Below the pieces are notes generated by a model. The model worked only from the letters and a program-made list of their open reading frames with translations, ran no database searches and had not been told where the DNA came from. From Candidatus Methylomirabilota bacterium (GTDB taxonomy: Bacteria; Methylomirabilota; Methylomirabilia; Methylomirabilales; Methylomirabilaceae), in the NCBI GenBank assembly GCA_028870115.1, contig JAGWQH010000015.1, positions 1-64,000 of the forward strand: a stretch of DNA of 64,000 bases. The letters are read 5' to 3'. Position numbers and translations under genes: made by a program. Positions 51,898-61,104 of the stretch are shown in pieces (the stretch's first letter is position 1; each line of letters starts with the position of its first letter).

Positions 51898-53508
51898 TTA
51901 TCCCCTTCGACGAGGCCCAGAACAGCTCCTCCGCACGATACGTCCTGGTCGAGCGCCGGTGTGCTCACCGGCCTCAACCACCGGGATCCCGTTGACGAAG
52001 ACATGGTGAATGCCGGCGGGGTACTGGATCGGCGCCTCGTAGGTGGCCTGGTCGGATATGGTCACTGGGTCGAAGAGGACCAGGTCCGCCACGCAGCCGG
52101 GTTGCAGACGCCCCCGGTCCGGCAGGCCAAGCTTTCGGCATGGATCCAAGGTCATCTTCCTGATAGCGGTGGGCAGATCGAGTATACGCCTTTCTCGCAC
52201 AAAATGGCTCAGCACCCGCGGGAACGTCCCGAAGGTTCTCGGATGGGGACGACCGTGACTGAGCGGACCCTGATGGCTGCGACAGCCGGAGTCTGACCCG
52301 ATCATCGCATACGGCTTCTGGAGGATCGCTTTCAGGTTGTCTTCAGACATGGTGAAGAAGATAGCGTCGACCTGCATCCGCTCTGCCGGAAGCAGCTCGA
52401 GGACAAAGTCAACCGACTCCATCTCGGCCAGTTTCGCCGCCTCGCTGACGCGCAATCCTTCGTATCGTCGATGTGCCTCCTGAGTGACTTCGGAGATCAT
52501 CAGTCGGGACCAGTAATCGGCTGGGTAGCGCATGGTCAGCTCCTGCGCAATTCGGGCGCGCGCTGCCGGGTTGCGCAGCCGTTCGACCCGCCCCCGTTGT
52601 CCGCCTTCTAAGGCCCAATCCGGTAAGACCGCCTGAAGCCCGGTGTTGGAGGCGGTGTACGGGTACCGGTCGCAGGATACGTCAAGACCTCTCGCCTGTG
52701 CGTTTTCGATGAGGCGAAACGCCTCGACTAGCTTCGGCCAGTTGCGTTCGCCGGAGGTCTTGAGGTGAGAGATCTGAAGAGAGATGTGCGCATGCTCTGC
52801 TATGCCGACAATCTCCTCGATCGCCTCAAGCAACCCATCACCTTCGTTTCGCATGTGGCAGGTCAGCACGCCGCCAGCCTCTCGCACCGCGGCCGCAATC
52901 GCGGTAAGCTCCTGAGGCCTGGAGAAGCAGGCCGGAGCATACACCAGGCCTGTGGATACACCAAGCGCGCCCTCAGCCATCCCTCGTCGCGCTCCGTCGA
53001 TCATCGCCTCCAACTCTTCTGTTGACGGCTCCCGGTTGGCGCCTCCCATAGCCGAGCCCCGCAGCGTGTTGTGGCCGATCAGGAGGCCGAAGTTCTCAGA
53101 GATCCCCGCTGCCTCCAGCCTCGTGAAGTACTCCGCCACCCCCTGCCACGCATGGTCGAGACTGTAGAGATCACGGTACATGGTCGCCCGTTCTTCGAGC
53201 CATGGTCCCCATATCGGGGCGGCCGCGTAGCCGCAATTGCCCCCGATCTCCAGGGTCACCCCCTGTCGAACGGCGCTATCGGCCGTCGGCTGAAGCAGAA
53301 GATGATAATCGGAGTGCGAGTGGATATCCACGAAGCCCGGGGCAAGCGTGAGACCCGTCGCCTCGATGACCCGATACCCTAAGGAGGGGGCGATCTGTCC
53401 GATCTCTGCGATCCGGTCGCCGGCTACGGCAAGGTCGGCCCGCCGCGCGGGGGCTCCGGTCCCGTCGATAAGGTCAGCCCCTCGGATTACCAAGTCATAG
53501 GTAGCCAT
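51898..53508 (-). CDS. N-acyl-D-amino-acid deacylase family amidohydrolase
   Basis: 536 residues of the metal-dependent amidohydrolase superfamily. Zinc ligands: HSHSD near residue 65, HMRNEGD, ISHLKTSG, and IGSDSG; the N-terminal DLVIRGADLIDGTGAPA and C-terminal PIVVEAGEHTGARPGR-like ending are typical of D-aminoacylase / N-acyl-D-Glu deacylase. It would release free D-amino acids, a logical step after muropeptide breakdown. The precise N-acyl substrate is not known. Confidence 0.85.
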   Translation of the reverse strand: MATYDLVIRGADLIDGTGAPARRADLAVAGDRIAEIGQIAPSLGYRVIEATGLTLAPGFVDIHSHSDYHLLLQPTADSAVRQGVTLEIGGNCGYAAAPIWGPWLEERATMYRDLYSLDHAWQGVAEYFTRLEAAGISENFGLLIGHNTLRGSAMGGANREPSTEELEAMIDGARRGMAEGALGVSTGLVYAPACFSRPQELTAIAAAVREAGGVLTCHMRNEGDGLLEAIEEIVGIAEHAHISLQISHLKTSGERNWPKLVEAFRLIENAQARGLDVSCDRYPYTASNTGLQAVLPDWALEGGQRGRVERLRNPAARARIAQELTMRYPADYWSRLMISEVTQEAHRRYEGLRVSEAAKLAEMESVDFVLELLPAERMQVDAIFFTMSEDNLKAILQKPYAMIGSDSGCRSHQGPLSHGRPHPRTFGTFPRVLSHFVRERRILDLPTAIRKMTLDPCRKLGLPDRGRLQPGCVADLVLFDPVTISDQATYEAPIQYPAGIHHVFVNGIPVVEAGEHTGARPGRIVRRSCSGPRRRG

Positions 53509-53544
53509 AAATCATCAGTCAGGGTGTAAAGTAATGAGGCTTTC

Positions 53545-54282
53545 TCAAGCCAATAATATGATTCGTCCTTTATACTTCGCTTCAAGCCGGCGATTGTGTT
53601 CATCACCGCCTGGGAGATTAGCGCTGATGTAGACCGGTGGCACAAGCCCTTTCACGATGAACCTCTCCACGACGCCGCAGACGATCGAGTTTATGATGAA
53701 GGCCCCGGCTACAAGTGAAGTCGGTCCCACCTTCGCCGCTAGGCTGGGAAAGGCAAGGGCGCCGTCGCCGGCCTCGCCGCCATTGTCGATGACGAGGTCT
53801 GCCACCTCGAAAAGGCGCCTACCGCTGGGATCGCGAGAAGCTACGGCTCGGGCGTGGCGGAGCGACGTGATGGCGATGACTGTGAGTCCTCGCTCCTTCG
53901 CCTCCAGAGCCAGTTCGACCGAGACCGGGTTGATCCCGGCGTTCGAGATGATGATGAGGACCTCTCCGCGCTGCGGCGCGTGGTAGTCGAGAAGAATCGC
54001 GGCGACGCCGCTCAGCCGCTCTAGGCGTCCGCTCTTTTTGGGGGACGTGAGCGGGCTCAGAAACGACTCGGTCATGGTGTTGACGGGAACCAGCCCACCG
54101 GCGCGATGGAACGCCTCTTCGGCCACTGAATGGGAGTGACCACTTCCAAAGATGTGCAGGACTCCGTCAGTGACGAGGGATGAGAAGATCAGATCGGCGG
54201 CCCGGTCTATCGCGTCCGTTTGAGTCCGCTGAATCTCACCGAGCAGTTGTATTACGGCTTCGTAATACGCTGAATTGTTCAT
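53545..54282 (-). CDS. SIS-domain protein (UPF0309-like)
   Basis: 245 residues. SIS phosphosugar-binding fold with HIFGSGHSHSVAEEAFHRAGG (sugar-phosphate loop) and IIISNAGINPVSVELALEAKERGLTVIAI. It matches the UPF0309 type more than MurQ etherases or GmhA. It overlaps the anmK stop by 4 bp, so the two are co-translated. It may act on the AnmK product (MurNAc-6-P) or on another phosphosugar. Confidence 0.84.
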   Translation of the reverse strand: MNNSAYYEAVIQLLGEIQRTQTDAIDRAADLIFSSLVTDGVLHIFGSGHSHSVAEEAFHRAGGLVPVNTMTESFLSPLTSPKKSGRLERLSGVAAILLDYHAPQRGEVLIIISNAGINPVSVELALEAKERGLTVIAITSLRHARAVASRDPSGRRLFEVADLVIDNGGEAGDGALAFPSLAAKVGPTSLVAGAFIINSIVCGVVERFIVKGLVPPVYISANLPGGDEHNRRLEAKYKGRIILLA

Positions 54283-55457
54283 CGTAGCCCCCTAAATGTC
54301 CGTCCCGGGATAATCTTGCCCAGGATCGCGCTATGGGTCGCCCCGGTAATGCGGGGTAGATTCCCTGGCAGGCCGTGGGCGGTGAGATAGGCGAGCAGTG
54401 CGAAAGCTGAAGCCTCGATGGCCCGGCCGGGAAAGCGCGCCTCATTGGCGGTGAGAAGACGGCACTCAGGCAAGGCCTCCTGAAGCTGTTTGATGAGCAT
54501 CGGATTGTTGGCGCCGCCGCCACAAGTGATCAATTCCGCCGAAGCGGCACTGCGCGGGAGTTCGCGTTTCACATGAAGCGCCACCGACTCCGCCGTAAAG
54601 GCGGTGACGGTAGCGACCATGTCCTCCTCCGTGATGCCGCGGACTGCGGCGCGGTGGAGCAGGGTGTCGATCAAGGGTGGACCAAAGGCGTCTCTCCCGG
54701 TGCTCTTCGGTAGTCGGCGCTTCAAATATGGGTGAGCCATGAGGAAGCGCAGCAGCCGCCGGTTGACCTCTCCAGCCCCGGCGATCCGGCCGTCTAGGTC
54801 AACGTGTATTGCCCCGCTGCTCAACCGTGCTACGAGACCATCGATCAAGACGTTACCCGGTCCGGTGTCAAATGCGAGCACGCCGCGAAACCCACGCCCC
54901 TTTGGCAGGAAAGTGAGATTAGCGATCCCGCCCAGATTCAGGACAATCCGGTCCCGTCGGAGATGTCGAAACAGAAGCGCATGTAGATAGGGTGTGAGCG
55001 GTGCGCCCTCGCCGCCTGCGGCCATATCTCGCGGGCGGAAATCGGCCACGGTCGTCACTCCTGTTCGCTCAGCGATGATCGATGGTTCACCGATCTGTAA
55101 AGTGGAGCGAACCGACACGCCGTGCTCAACCCCGGGGTTCGGAAAGTGGGCGATGGTCTGCCCGTGCGAACCGATGAGCGTCACATCGCGTAGCGGCACA
55201 CCGGCACGCCGGGCCACCGAGATCGCCGCTTTCGCGAAAAGCTCACCAAGCAAGACATTCATACGACAGATCTCAGAGGTGGCGCCAGATCCAGCGTCTG
55301 CTACTCGCAAAATGCGCTCCCGAAGCGCATCCGGAAAAGGAAATACCGCGAAGTGCAGGAGTCGGGGCTTCGGGAGCCCCTTGTTTGAGCCGATCTCAAG
55401 AAGTGCGGCATCGATCCCGTCGGCCGACGTCCCCGACATAAGGCCAATGACTTTCAT
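54279..55457 (-). CDS. anmK: Anhydro-N-acetylmuramic acid kinase
   Basis: 392 residues. Starts with the diagnostic MKVIGLMSGTSADGIDAALLEI, followed by GSHGQTIAHFPN, LNLGGIANLTFLP, FDTGPGNVLIDG and CGGGANNPMLIKQL of the ASKHA-fold kinase. AnmK opens the 1,6-anhydro ring of anhydro-MurNAc and phosphorylates it to MurNAc-6-phosphate in the recycling pathway. First gene of a minus-strand run anmK, SIS, D-aminoacylase, gamma-glutamyl hydrolase. Confidence 0.95.
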   Translation of the reverse strand: MKVIGLMSGTSADGIDAALLEIGSNKGLPKPRLLHFAVFPFPDALRERILRVADAGSGATSEICRMNVLLGELFAKAAISVARRAGVPLRDVTLIGSHGQTIAHFPNPGVEHGVSVRSTLQIGEPSIIAERTGVTTVADFRPRDMAAGGEGAPLTPYLHALLFRHLRRDRIVLNLGGIANLTFLPKGRGFRGVLAFDTGPGNVLIDGLVARLSSGAIHVDLDGRIAGAGEVNRRLLRFLMAHPYLKRRLPKSTGRDAFGPPLIDTLLHRAAVRGITEEDMVATVTAFTAESVALHVKRELPRSAASAELITCGGGANNPMLIKQLQEALPECRLLTANEARFPGRAIEASAFALLAYLTAHGLPGNLPRITGATHSAILGKIIPGRTFRGLR

Positions 55458-55538
55458 GGCTACCGTTTTACGGCTTGATTGGTCTGATCACTCAACGGCG
55501 GATACGGGAAAAAGTGAGCAAGGTCTGTCGCCATTGGT

Positions 55539-56227
55539 TTAATCGAACAACCGGAAGCGGGCGATGGAATAGAGGGCTACCAGACCGTCTCGCCAGGTGA
55601 TCTTCTTTCCTTCAGCATAGGTCCGGCCGTGATAGGCGATCGGGACCTCGTAGATGCGACAGTGAAGCTTCGCCACCTTCACGGTCAGTTCAGGCTCGAT
55701 GCCGAACCGGTTTGATTTGAGTCGCAGTCGTTGGAGCACTTCGGTTCTAAAGACTTTGTATCCGACCTCCATATCACCAAGATTGAGATTGGTCATCATA
55801 TTGCAGAGGGTGGTGAGAAGCCGATTGCCCTGGTAGTGCCAGAAGTAGAGGACACGATGAGGACCTCCATGGAATCGGTTGCCGAAAACGACATCGGCGT
55901 GGCCATCCAAGATGGGTTCAAGCAGCCTGGGATAGTCCTTGGGGTCGTACTCCAGGTCAGCGTCCTGAATGATGACGATGTCGCCGGTCAGGTGTTCGAC
56001 TGCGGTTCGAATCGCCGCTCCCTTACCACAATTGTCCTGGTGAAGGACGAGGCGCACCTGATCTCGTGGTCCCTTGCCAACCTGGTCAGAATCTCACGCG
56101 TCCCATCGGTTGAGGCCTCATCGACAAGGATGATCTCCTTCTCGTAGGGGGCCTCTTCCACCCGCTTAAGGAGCAACTCCACGGTGTCCCGCTCGTTGTA
56201 GACCGGGATGACGACTGAGAGCTTCAT
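55539..56227 (-). pseudogene. Family 2 glycosyltransferase with a frameshift
   Basis: Two frames together make one dolichyl-phosphate-mannose-synthase-like GT2: the first (start ATG 56227) gives MKLSVVIPVYNERDTVELLL and [15 protein letters not shown]; near 56050 the reading continues in another frame with [36 protein letters not shown] and [10 protein letters not shown], to a stop at 55539. A one- or two-base change explains it, real or from assembly. DxD-type metal site DAD is kept. If intact it would transfer a sugar from a nucleotide or lipid donor near the membrane. It lies just upstream of anmK on the same strand. Confidence 0.82.
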
Positions 56228-56321
56228 CGAGTGTTCTGGGGCGAACACCGATATTGAGGCTTAAACCGGGGCCATGCGTCGTGGATTGGCGCGGACGCTG
56301 TGGCGCTTCGTCGAGCTTGAC

Positions 56322-57491
56322 TCATTTTCTCCCAAATTCTTCCTGAATTTGCTGTCGCACGATGGAGTCGGCGAGTAGGTCTACCGCAGTCATTGCCAGT
56401 GCTTTGGCTGCGATGAGCATGGCTCGGTCCCCGGATGTCCCACCGGCGGCCTCGGCGAAGGCGGCAGAGTGGCAGACCACGCTAGATTGGTCGGTGAGCG
56501 CGATAGTTGGGTGGATCGTGGGGACCACCTGACTGACATTGCCGACATCGGTGGAACCCGTTTCTTGATTCTCAGGCGTCTGCTCCACCCGTTCACCCAA
56601 CGCCTCCAGGTTTGCCTGGAAGAGGGCGCCTAGCGCTCGGTTGCCTTTCATCGGATGGTACTCCTCGCCTTCTTCGCGAATTGTCACTGTGGCGCCCGTA
56701 GCTTTGGCCGCTGCCTCGAGGCAGGCGACTACGCGGAGGTGCAGATCGTGCAGGTAGTCAAGGTCGAGCGCCCGAATACAGAATCGCGCGGCCGTATAGT
56801 CCGGGATGATATTGGGCGCGCGACCGCCGTCGGTGATGATCCCGTGGATCCGGGCATCGTCCCGGATCTGCTGGCGGAGCGCATTAAGATTCGTGAAGGC
56901 AAGCACCACCGTATCGAGAGCGTTGATGCCGAGATGTGGGGCCGCCGCGGCGTGGCTTGCCTTTCCGAAGAACTCAACCCGGAGCGCCCGCATTGCTAAC
57001 GCGCTCTTGAATATCTCGGTTCGGTTGCTCGGGTGAACGAGAAGTGCTGCATCGACGTTGGCGAATAGACCGGCCTTCACCAGAGCAATCTTACCGCCGC
57101 CCTTTTCCTCGGCGGGGCAGCCGATCACAAGGACTCGTCCCCCGAGCGCAGCCAGAGACGGCTGTAAAGCCAGGGCAGCGCCAATGGAACCGGTGGCGAT
57201 CAGGTTGTGGCCGCACGCATGGCCCAGCGAAGGGAGGGCATCGTATTCGGCAAGAAAGGCGATGGTTGCGGATGGTTGATCGACACCTGCCTTGGCAACA
57301 AAGGCGGTCGGCAATCCGCCAACACCCTCAATTACCTCAAAGTCGTGCGCCTTGAGGAGTGAGGTCAGATGTCGTACCGACTCTTGCTCCTCGTAGGCCA
57401 GCTCCGGATGCTGATGCAGGAAGCGGCTGGTGGCGATCAGCTCGCTCGAGAGCCGATCGACGGCAGTAGCGATCTCGTCTTTGAATGGCAT
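56322..57491 (-). CDS. M20-family amidohydrolase
   Basis: 389 residues. Zinc-binding and catalytic pattern of M20D peptidase/amidohydrolases: F-L-H-Q-H-P-E-L-A-Y-E-E near residue 24, AEYDALPSLGHACGHNL, PAEEKGGGK and FFGKASHAAAAPHLGINALD. Related enzymes remove acyl groups from amino acids or p-aminobenzoyl-glutamate (AbgB type). Whether it belongs to the nearby recycling set is uncertain; it is on the same strand but separated from the glycosyltransferase by about 95 bp. Confidence 0.88.
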   Translation of the reverse strand: MPFKDEIATAVDRLSSELIATSRFLHQHPELAYEEQESVRHLTSLLKAHDFEVIEGVGGLPTAFVAKAGVDQPSATIAFLAEYDALPSLGHACGHNLIATGSIGAALALQPSLAALGGRVLVIGCPAEEKGGGKIALVKAGLFANVDAALLVHPSNRTEIFKSALAMRALRVEFFGKASHAAAAPHLGINALDTVVLAFTNLNALRQQIRDDARIHGIITDGGRAPNIIPDYTAARFCIRALDLDYLHDLHLRVVACLEAAAKATGATVTIREEGEEYHPMKGNRALGALFQANLEALGERVEQTPENQETGSTDVGNVSQVVPTIHPTIALTDQSSVVCHSAAFAEAAGGTSGDRAMLIAAKALAMTAVDLLADSIVRQQIQEEFGRK

Positions 57492-57579
57492 CCTTAGCGC
57501 GCCCTTCTATGTTCGGCCGGAGCGTGTCTCGTCGATGGGGTGAGCTGAGCGACCCCACGCATCAGACGCGCATAGCCGT

Positions 57580-58218
57580 TTACCGGACAACGGTGAAGGT
57601 GGTTTGTTGGGTTGCCTCTGTGCCATCCGCCTTTACACTCATGATCACCCGATAGCTGCCGCTCGCTGCGTTCGCGGGAAGGGTGAGCGGCTGGCTGCTG
57701 GTCCAGGTCCCACCCATTCGCTGTACTTGCAAGGTCGAGTCGCCAACGGCGGAACTATTGAATAAGATCTGTCGGCGTTCTGAGACTTGAACGGTTTGCT
57801 GAGCGTTTCGGGTCAACACGGCAAACCTCATGTTAAGGTTGATTATGTCGCCAGGGCGGACCTGAGCGGGATGTGCCTCGACGGCTTCGATCTTGAGCAT
57901 GGTTCCCTGCGCCGGGCCGTAGTTGTAGCGTTGGGACGTTGCCGCTCGATCTTGGGATCGGGCCTCCATTACATTGCCAATCACGCCGCCTGTAAGGCCC
58001 CCCACAAGACCGCCCAACAGAGTCCCGGTGGCGTTGCCGAAGATCAGCCCTCCGGTCAACAGGCCGGCAGCAGTCCCAACACCGGCGCCAATGGACGTTT
58101 CGGGATGCGCCTTGACCTGCTCTTCAATAGCTGCACAGCCAAACGTACCGCCGACGACTAGGAATAGGCACAACAGTAAAGCTACCCCTTGTCTGACAGA
58201 AACGACCATCTGCATCAT
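57580..58218 (-). CDS. Glycine-zipper lipoprotein
   Basis: 212 residues. Signal peptide with lipobox VGGTFGC (Cys about residue 28). Residues 40-80 form a glycine-zipper hairpin (IGAGVGTAAGLLTGG; GTLLGGLVGGLTGGVIGN), the 17 kDa surface antigen / SlyB type that inserts in the outer membrane. The C-terminal 110 residues are a beta-rich domain without a name. AGGAGGAG precedes the start. It belongs to a run of small envelope genes up to 60.6 kb. Function inferred as envelope integrity only. Confidence 0.8.
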   Translation of the reverse strand: MMQMVVSVRQGVALLLCLFLVVGGTFGCAAIEEQVKAHPETSIGAGVGTAAGLLTGGLIFGNATGTLLGGLVGGLTGGVIGNVMEARSQDRAATSQRYNYGPAQGTMLKIEAVEAHPAQVRPGDIINLNMRFAVLTRNAQQTVQVSERRQILFNSSAVGDSTLQVQRMGGTWTSSQPLTLPANAASGSYRVIMSVKADGTEATQQTTFTVVR

Positions 58219-58523
58219 CTCCTCCTTTCCGCGTGAATGTAGATTCCTTCTTGCTATGTCATCCTAGCATCCACGTGAAGACCTCGTCAATGAGTCCGAA
58301 AGGCCCTTCGCCTGTCCCCTTCTATCGAATGCAGGGCGAGCCCAGGTGCTTCCCCAATCCGGGTAGATACAAAGGCCTGCTCCTGCGCTGCGGTATCTCG
58401 CCTCGGGTTGCGCTGTTCCAGTTGTGGCGGCTCTTGACGCCGTGCTATAGTATTACGGCTTCGATTTTACCCCAGGTGAGTACAGCGTGGGTGCCCGGTC
58501 GATGATCGGTGAACACGAGGGCG
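58219..58523 (+). other. Divergent intergenic region with an extended -10 promoter
   Basis: About 300 bp between two divergent envelope genes, no ORF of note. TTGTGG (58422-58427), 18-bp spacer and TATAGT (58446-58451), with TG one base before the -10 hexamer, make a plausible promoter for the gene at 58524. Confidence 0.45.
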
Positions 58524-58907
58524 ATGAGGATGAAACAAACGATGAAACAAATTTGGCTGGTGGCACTTGTATTGGCAGTACTGGTGAATGGCTCGGTGAC
58601 CGTGGCCTTCGCGGAAGAGGAGCCCGTTGCAGGGATGATGGCTCAGAAGGCGGTGCGCGGAGTAGCCAATATGGGACTTGGTGTCGTCGTGGAGGTGCCG
58701 AAGACGATCTATTACGACACGCTTGAGGATGGACCGGTATACGGCCTGACGGTTGGGGTCTTGGAGGGATTGAGTTGGGGGATTGCGCGAACCCTTACCG
58801 GGTTGTACGAGGTAGTGACCTTCCCGTTCCCGGTTTTGGAAGGGCATCGTCCGATCTACAAGCCTTCGTATCCGTTCGAAGCCGGAAAGACCGATCTCGC
58901 CGACTGA
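58524..58907 (+). CDS. Exosortase-system-associated TIGR04073-like protein
   Basis: 127 residues. Signal peptide (LVALVLAVLVNGSVTVAFA), then a compact domain with KAVRGVANMGLGVVVEVPK, GPVYGLTVGVLEGLSWGIA and YEVVTFPFPVLEG followed by PSYPFEAG, which match the small TIGR04073 family found beside or together with exosortase systems. No exosortase or PEP-CTERM protein is in the window. The role is unknown; the Gly/Val pattern suggests membrane contact. GAGGG lies before the ATG. Confidence 0.7.
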   Translation: MRMKQTMKQIWLVALVLAVLVNGSVTVAFAEEEPVAGMMAQKAVRGVANMGLGVVVEVPKTIYYDTLEDGPVYGLTVGVLEGLSWGIARTLTGLYEVVTFPFPVLEGHRPIYKPSYPFEAGKTDLAD

Positions 58908-58997
58908 AGGATAAAAACCGATTAGAGGGCTCCTGACCCACCTGATCGAAGTTAGAGACGTTGCCTAAGGAGACTGGTCGTTGACCGGAGGTACCGG

Positions 58998-59594
58998 CTA
59001 CTGAGGACGCATTGGAGGTTGCGACTCGTAGCTGCTCTCGGGCTGGACCGGTGGCGCGGGCGACGGGTAGTATACAGATGGGACGCTGTAGCCGGGGTAG
59101 TTAGGGTTGTCCGCTGCAGGAGGGCAGTATGGGCCAGAGGCCGGATCTTGTGAGAGGCATGGATCCGACCAATAGTAGGGATAGCCGTAGTAGTTGGAAT
59201 ACGGATCGCCGTAGTAGGGGTAATAAGAAGGTGTACCCCAGTAATAGTAGTAAGGATCATACCACCACCAAACCGGGACAAAGGCGCTTATGCCGAAGTC
59301 GAAGAAGAAATGATCATGATGAAAGTGCTGACGGTGTACGGGACCAAGGAATGGATGGCTCCGTCCGCCACTGCCGATCATGCCGCCTCTGGCTCCTTCA
59401 CCCACCGTACTACCGCTCCGGCTTCCCCCGATTATCCCTCCACCTCCGAAGCCACCAGCGCGGCCTCCGCCGCCTGCCCCTCCCCCGCCACCTCCTCTGC
59501 CGCCCGCTTGGGCGAAGACAGCAGGAACCGAAACGAGGAGCAGGAGGACAAGGATATTTGCGATAATTCCCATGACTGCTTTGCTTTGCTTCAC
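58998..59594 (-). CDS. Secreted Gly-rich / Tyr-Pro-rich low-complexity protein
   Basis: 198 residues. Signal peptide (ILVLLLLVSVPAVFAQA), then a Gly/Arg stretch (residues 30-75), His/Phe-rich middle (HRQHFHHDHFFFDFG) and a Tyr/Trp/Pro-rich tail. It has few charged residues and no folded domain that I recognise. Such proteins form surface or matrix layers in several bacteria. It is one of two Tyr-rich secreted proteins here (the other at 60283). Confidence 0.65.
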   Translation of the reverse strand: MKQSKAVMGIIANILVLLLLVSVPAVFAQAGGRGGGGGGAGGGGRAGGFGGGGIIGGSRSGSTVGEGARGGMIGSGGRSHPFLGPVHRQHFHHDHFFFDFGISAFVPVWWWYDPYYYYWGTPSYYPYYGDPYSNYYGYPYYWSDPCLSQDPASGPYCPPAADNPNYPGYSVPSVYYPSPAPPVQPESSYESQPPMRPQ

Positions 59595-59671
59595 GATCGT
59601 TCCTCTACAGTCGCCAGATCACTTCGACGTACATAAGGCTTCCATCTGTTTTCTACTGAACTGAACCTCTT

Positions 59672-60205
59672 CTACTTGAAGTCCGCTTCGAAAAGTTGAA
59701 GCTGAAAACTTCGATCCCGTGGGTCGATCTCGATCTGCCGCTCGTATCGCCTGGAGGATGCCGCCCCTACAGCAGTCTCTGCGGTCGGCCTGGCGACAAC
59801 TCGGTGGCGTCCAGCCACCAAAGCCAGTTGATGCGATTCACCTGGTCGAAGGGTGAGAAGTGGTGGAATCCCGGCAATGGCCGGGTCAATGTCCAGATAC
59901 ACGTCGACGGTCCATTTGGTGGCGTTGACCAGCATCCCCGGCGTTCTTGGCATACCCATAGCTGGTGGCGGCCTCTGCCAGGCAACTGGCGCCGGCCGTG
60001 GGCAGAAGCGCCATCCCTCCATTGCCTCGACGGCCTGCTCTTGTTGAACGCCGGCCTCAAAGATACCAAGGGTAATGATGCCGAGGAAGAACCGCGCGGC
60101 ATACTTCGAGTCGCGAGTCCCAACCGAATCACACGGACGAACCGCAAGGCTGGCACATCCCGAGAGGGTGACCGTCAATGCCACAAGCGCAACGGCGCGT
60201 TTCAC
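59672..60205 (-). CDS. Putative lipoprotein
   Basis: 177 residues. Lipobox LTLSGC (Cys about residue 17). The middle is Pro/Arg-rich, and the C-terminal 80 residues are probably strand-rich (NATKWTVDVYLDIDP and HRVVARPTAET). Not recognised. It lies between the two Tyr-rich secreted proteins on the same strand, so they may act together at the envelope. Confidence 0.65.
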   Translation of the reverse strand: MKRAVALVALTVTLSGCASLAVRPCDSVGTRDSKYAARFFLGIITLGIFEAGVQQEQAVEAMEGWRFCPRPAPVAWQRPPPAMGMPRTPGMLVNATKWTVDVYLDIDPAIAGIPPLLTLRPGESHQLALVAGRHRVVARPTAETAVGAASSRRYERQIEIDPRDRSFQLQLFEADFK

Positions 60206-60282
60206 TGTGACCTCCTGGTTACGATGTTACGGTTTGGCTGCGCAATACACCCTACAGGGATGGCCGGCGCAAGCTACCGGCC

Positions 60283-60603
60283 TTAATAGCCGTAGTAGCC
60301 ACAATCGTAGCGGTAGTATCCGAAGACCCAGTTACCATAGCCATCATAGTACCCCGGAACCCAGACCCGCGCGCAAGGGGGATAGGCGCCGTAGTACGGG
60401 ACCGGTGGCGGATAGTATACGGGGGGCGGATAGGGGTAAGCATACGGAGGGTAGGGCGCCAGGGGAACCGCCAGATTCAGGCCGAAGGAGAAATGGGTCC
60501 TCGCCGACGCAGGCTCCGCCACAACGAGCACAAGACCGGTCATAAGCAGGATTCCGATCACCAGTGCAGCCAGACTCCTCTTCGCAACCTTCATCTTGTC
60601 CAC
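60283..60603 (-). CDS. Small secreted Pro/Tyr-rich protein
   Basis: 106 residues. Signal peptide (ALVIGILLMTGLVLVVAEPASA), then a Pro/Tyr repeat section (residues 45-80) and an aromatic tail with RVWVPGYYDGYGNWVFGYY, a pattern of the widespread W-x-P-G-x-W/Y surface-protein repeats. GAGGTGG lies before the start. Likely an extracytoplasmic structural protein; function unknown. The 255 bp to the next gene show no further gene. Confidence 0.65.
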   Translation of the reverse strand: MDKMKVAKRSLAALVIGILLMTGLVLVVAEPASARTHFSFGLNLAVPLAPYPPYAYPYPPPVYYPPPVPYYGAYPPCARVWVPGYYDGYGNWVFGYYRYDCGYYGY

Positions 60604-60859
60604 CTCCTCTCATATTTTAAACTACGTGTAACTGCTTTTATGGTAACATGCGCCATCTAAGTTTTAAAGGATGGCAGACTCGCTACGTGATATGATCACT
60701 TTTCGACGAAGTCGCATCATCCAGGTGGTACCTACACTATACGCAACAGTCCCACATAACCTCTCTGATCTATTCGATGCTTCATAGGAGCTTCGCGTTT
60801 ACTGGTTCCATTTAATGGCGGCATTTGCGGTAAGGGCATATCTGATTGAAGGAGGATCG

Positions 60860-61093
60860 ATGGTCCACGCCTACGTGTTCATCACGACGAGCAAGGCCAG
60901 GGAGGAAGAGGTAGCAGATACGATCAGGGAATTGCAATTGGTTAAGTTTACGCATATTGTCACCGGCAACATTGATGTTGTCGCCTTTATCGAGGCGCCG
61001 GATCTCAGCGCCCTATGGGATACCGTGAATCATGTTCAGGCGCTGCCGGCGGTGACACGGACCACTACCAGCTTGGTGGTCGAACCGGTGTAA
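60860..61093 (+). CDS. Stand-alone Lrp/AsnC ligand-binding (RAM) domain protein
   Basis: 77 residues: the ligand-binding half of Lrp/AsnC regulators (VHAYVFITTSKAREEEVAD, VTGNIDVVAFIEAPD) without the DNA-binding half. Such stand-alone RAM domains form dimers or octamers that bind amino acids and can change the behaviour of full-length partners. AAGGAGG precedes the ATG. Convergent with the M28 peptidase gene (11 bp). Confidence 0.85.
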   Translation: MVHAYVFITTSKAREEEVADTIRELQLVKFTHIVTGNIDVVAFIEAPDLSALWDTVNHVQALPAVTRTTTSLVVEPV

Positions 61094-61104
61094 GGGTTCT
61101 GGTC

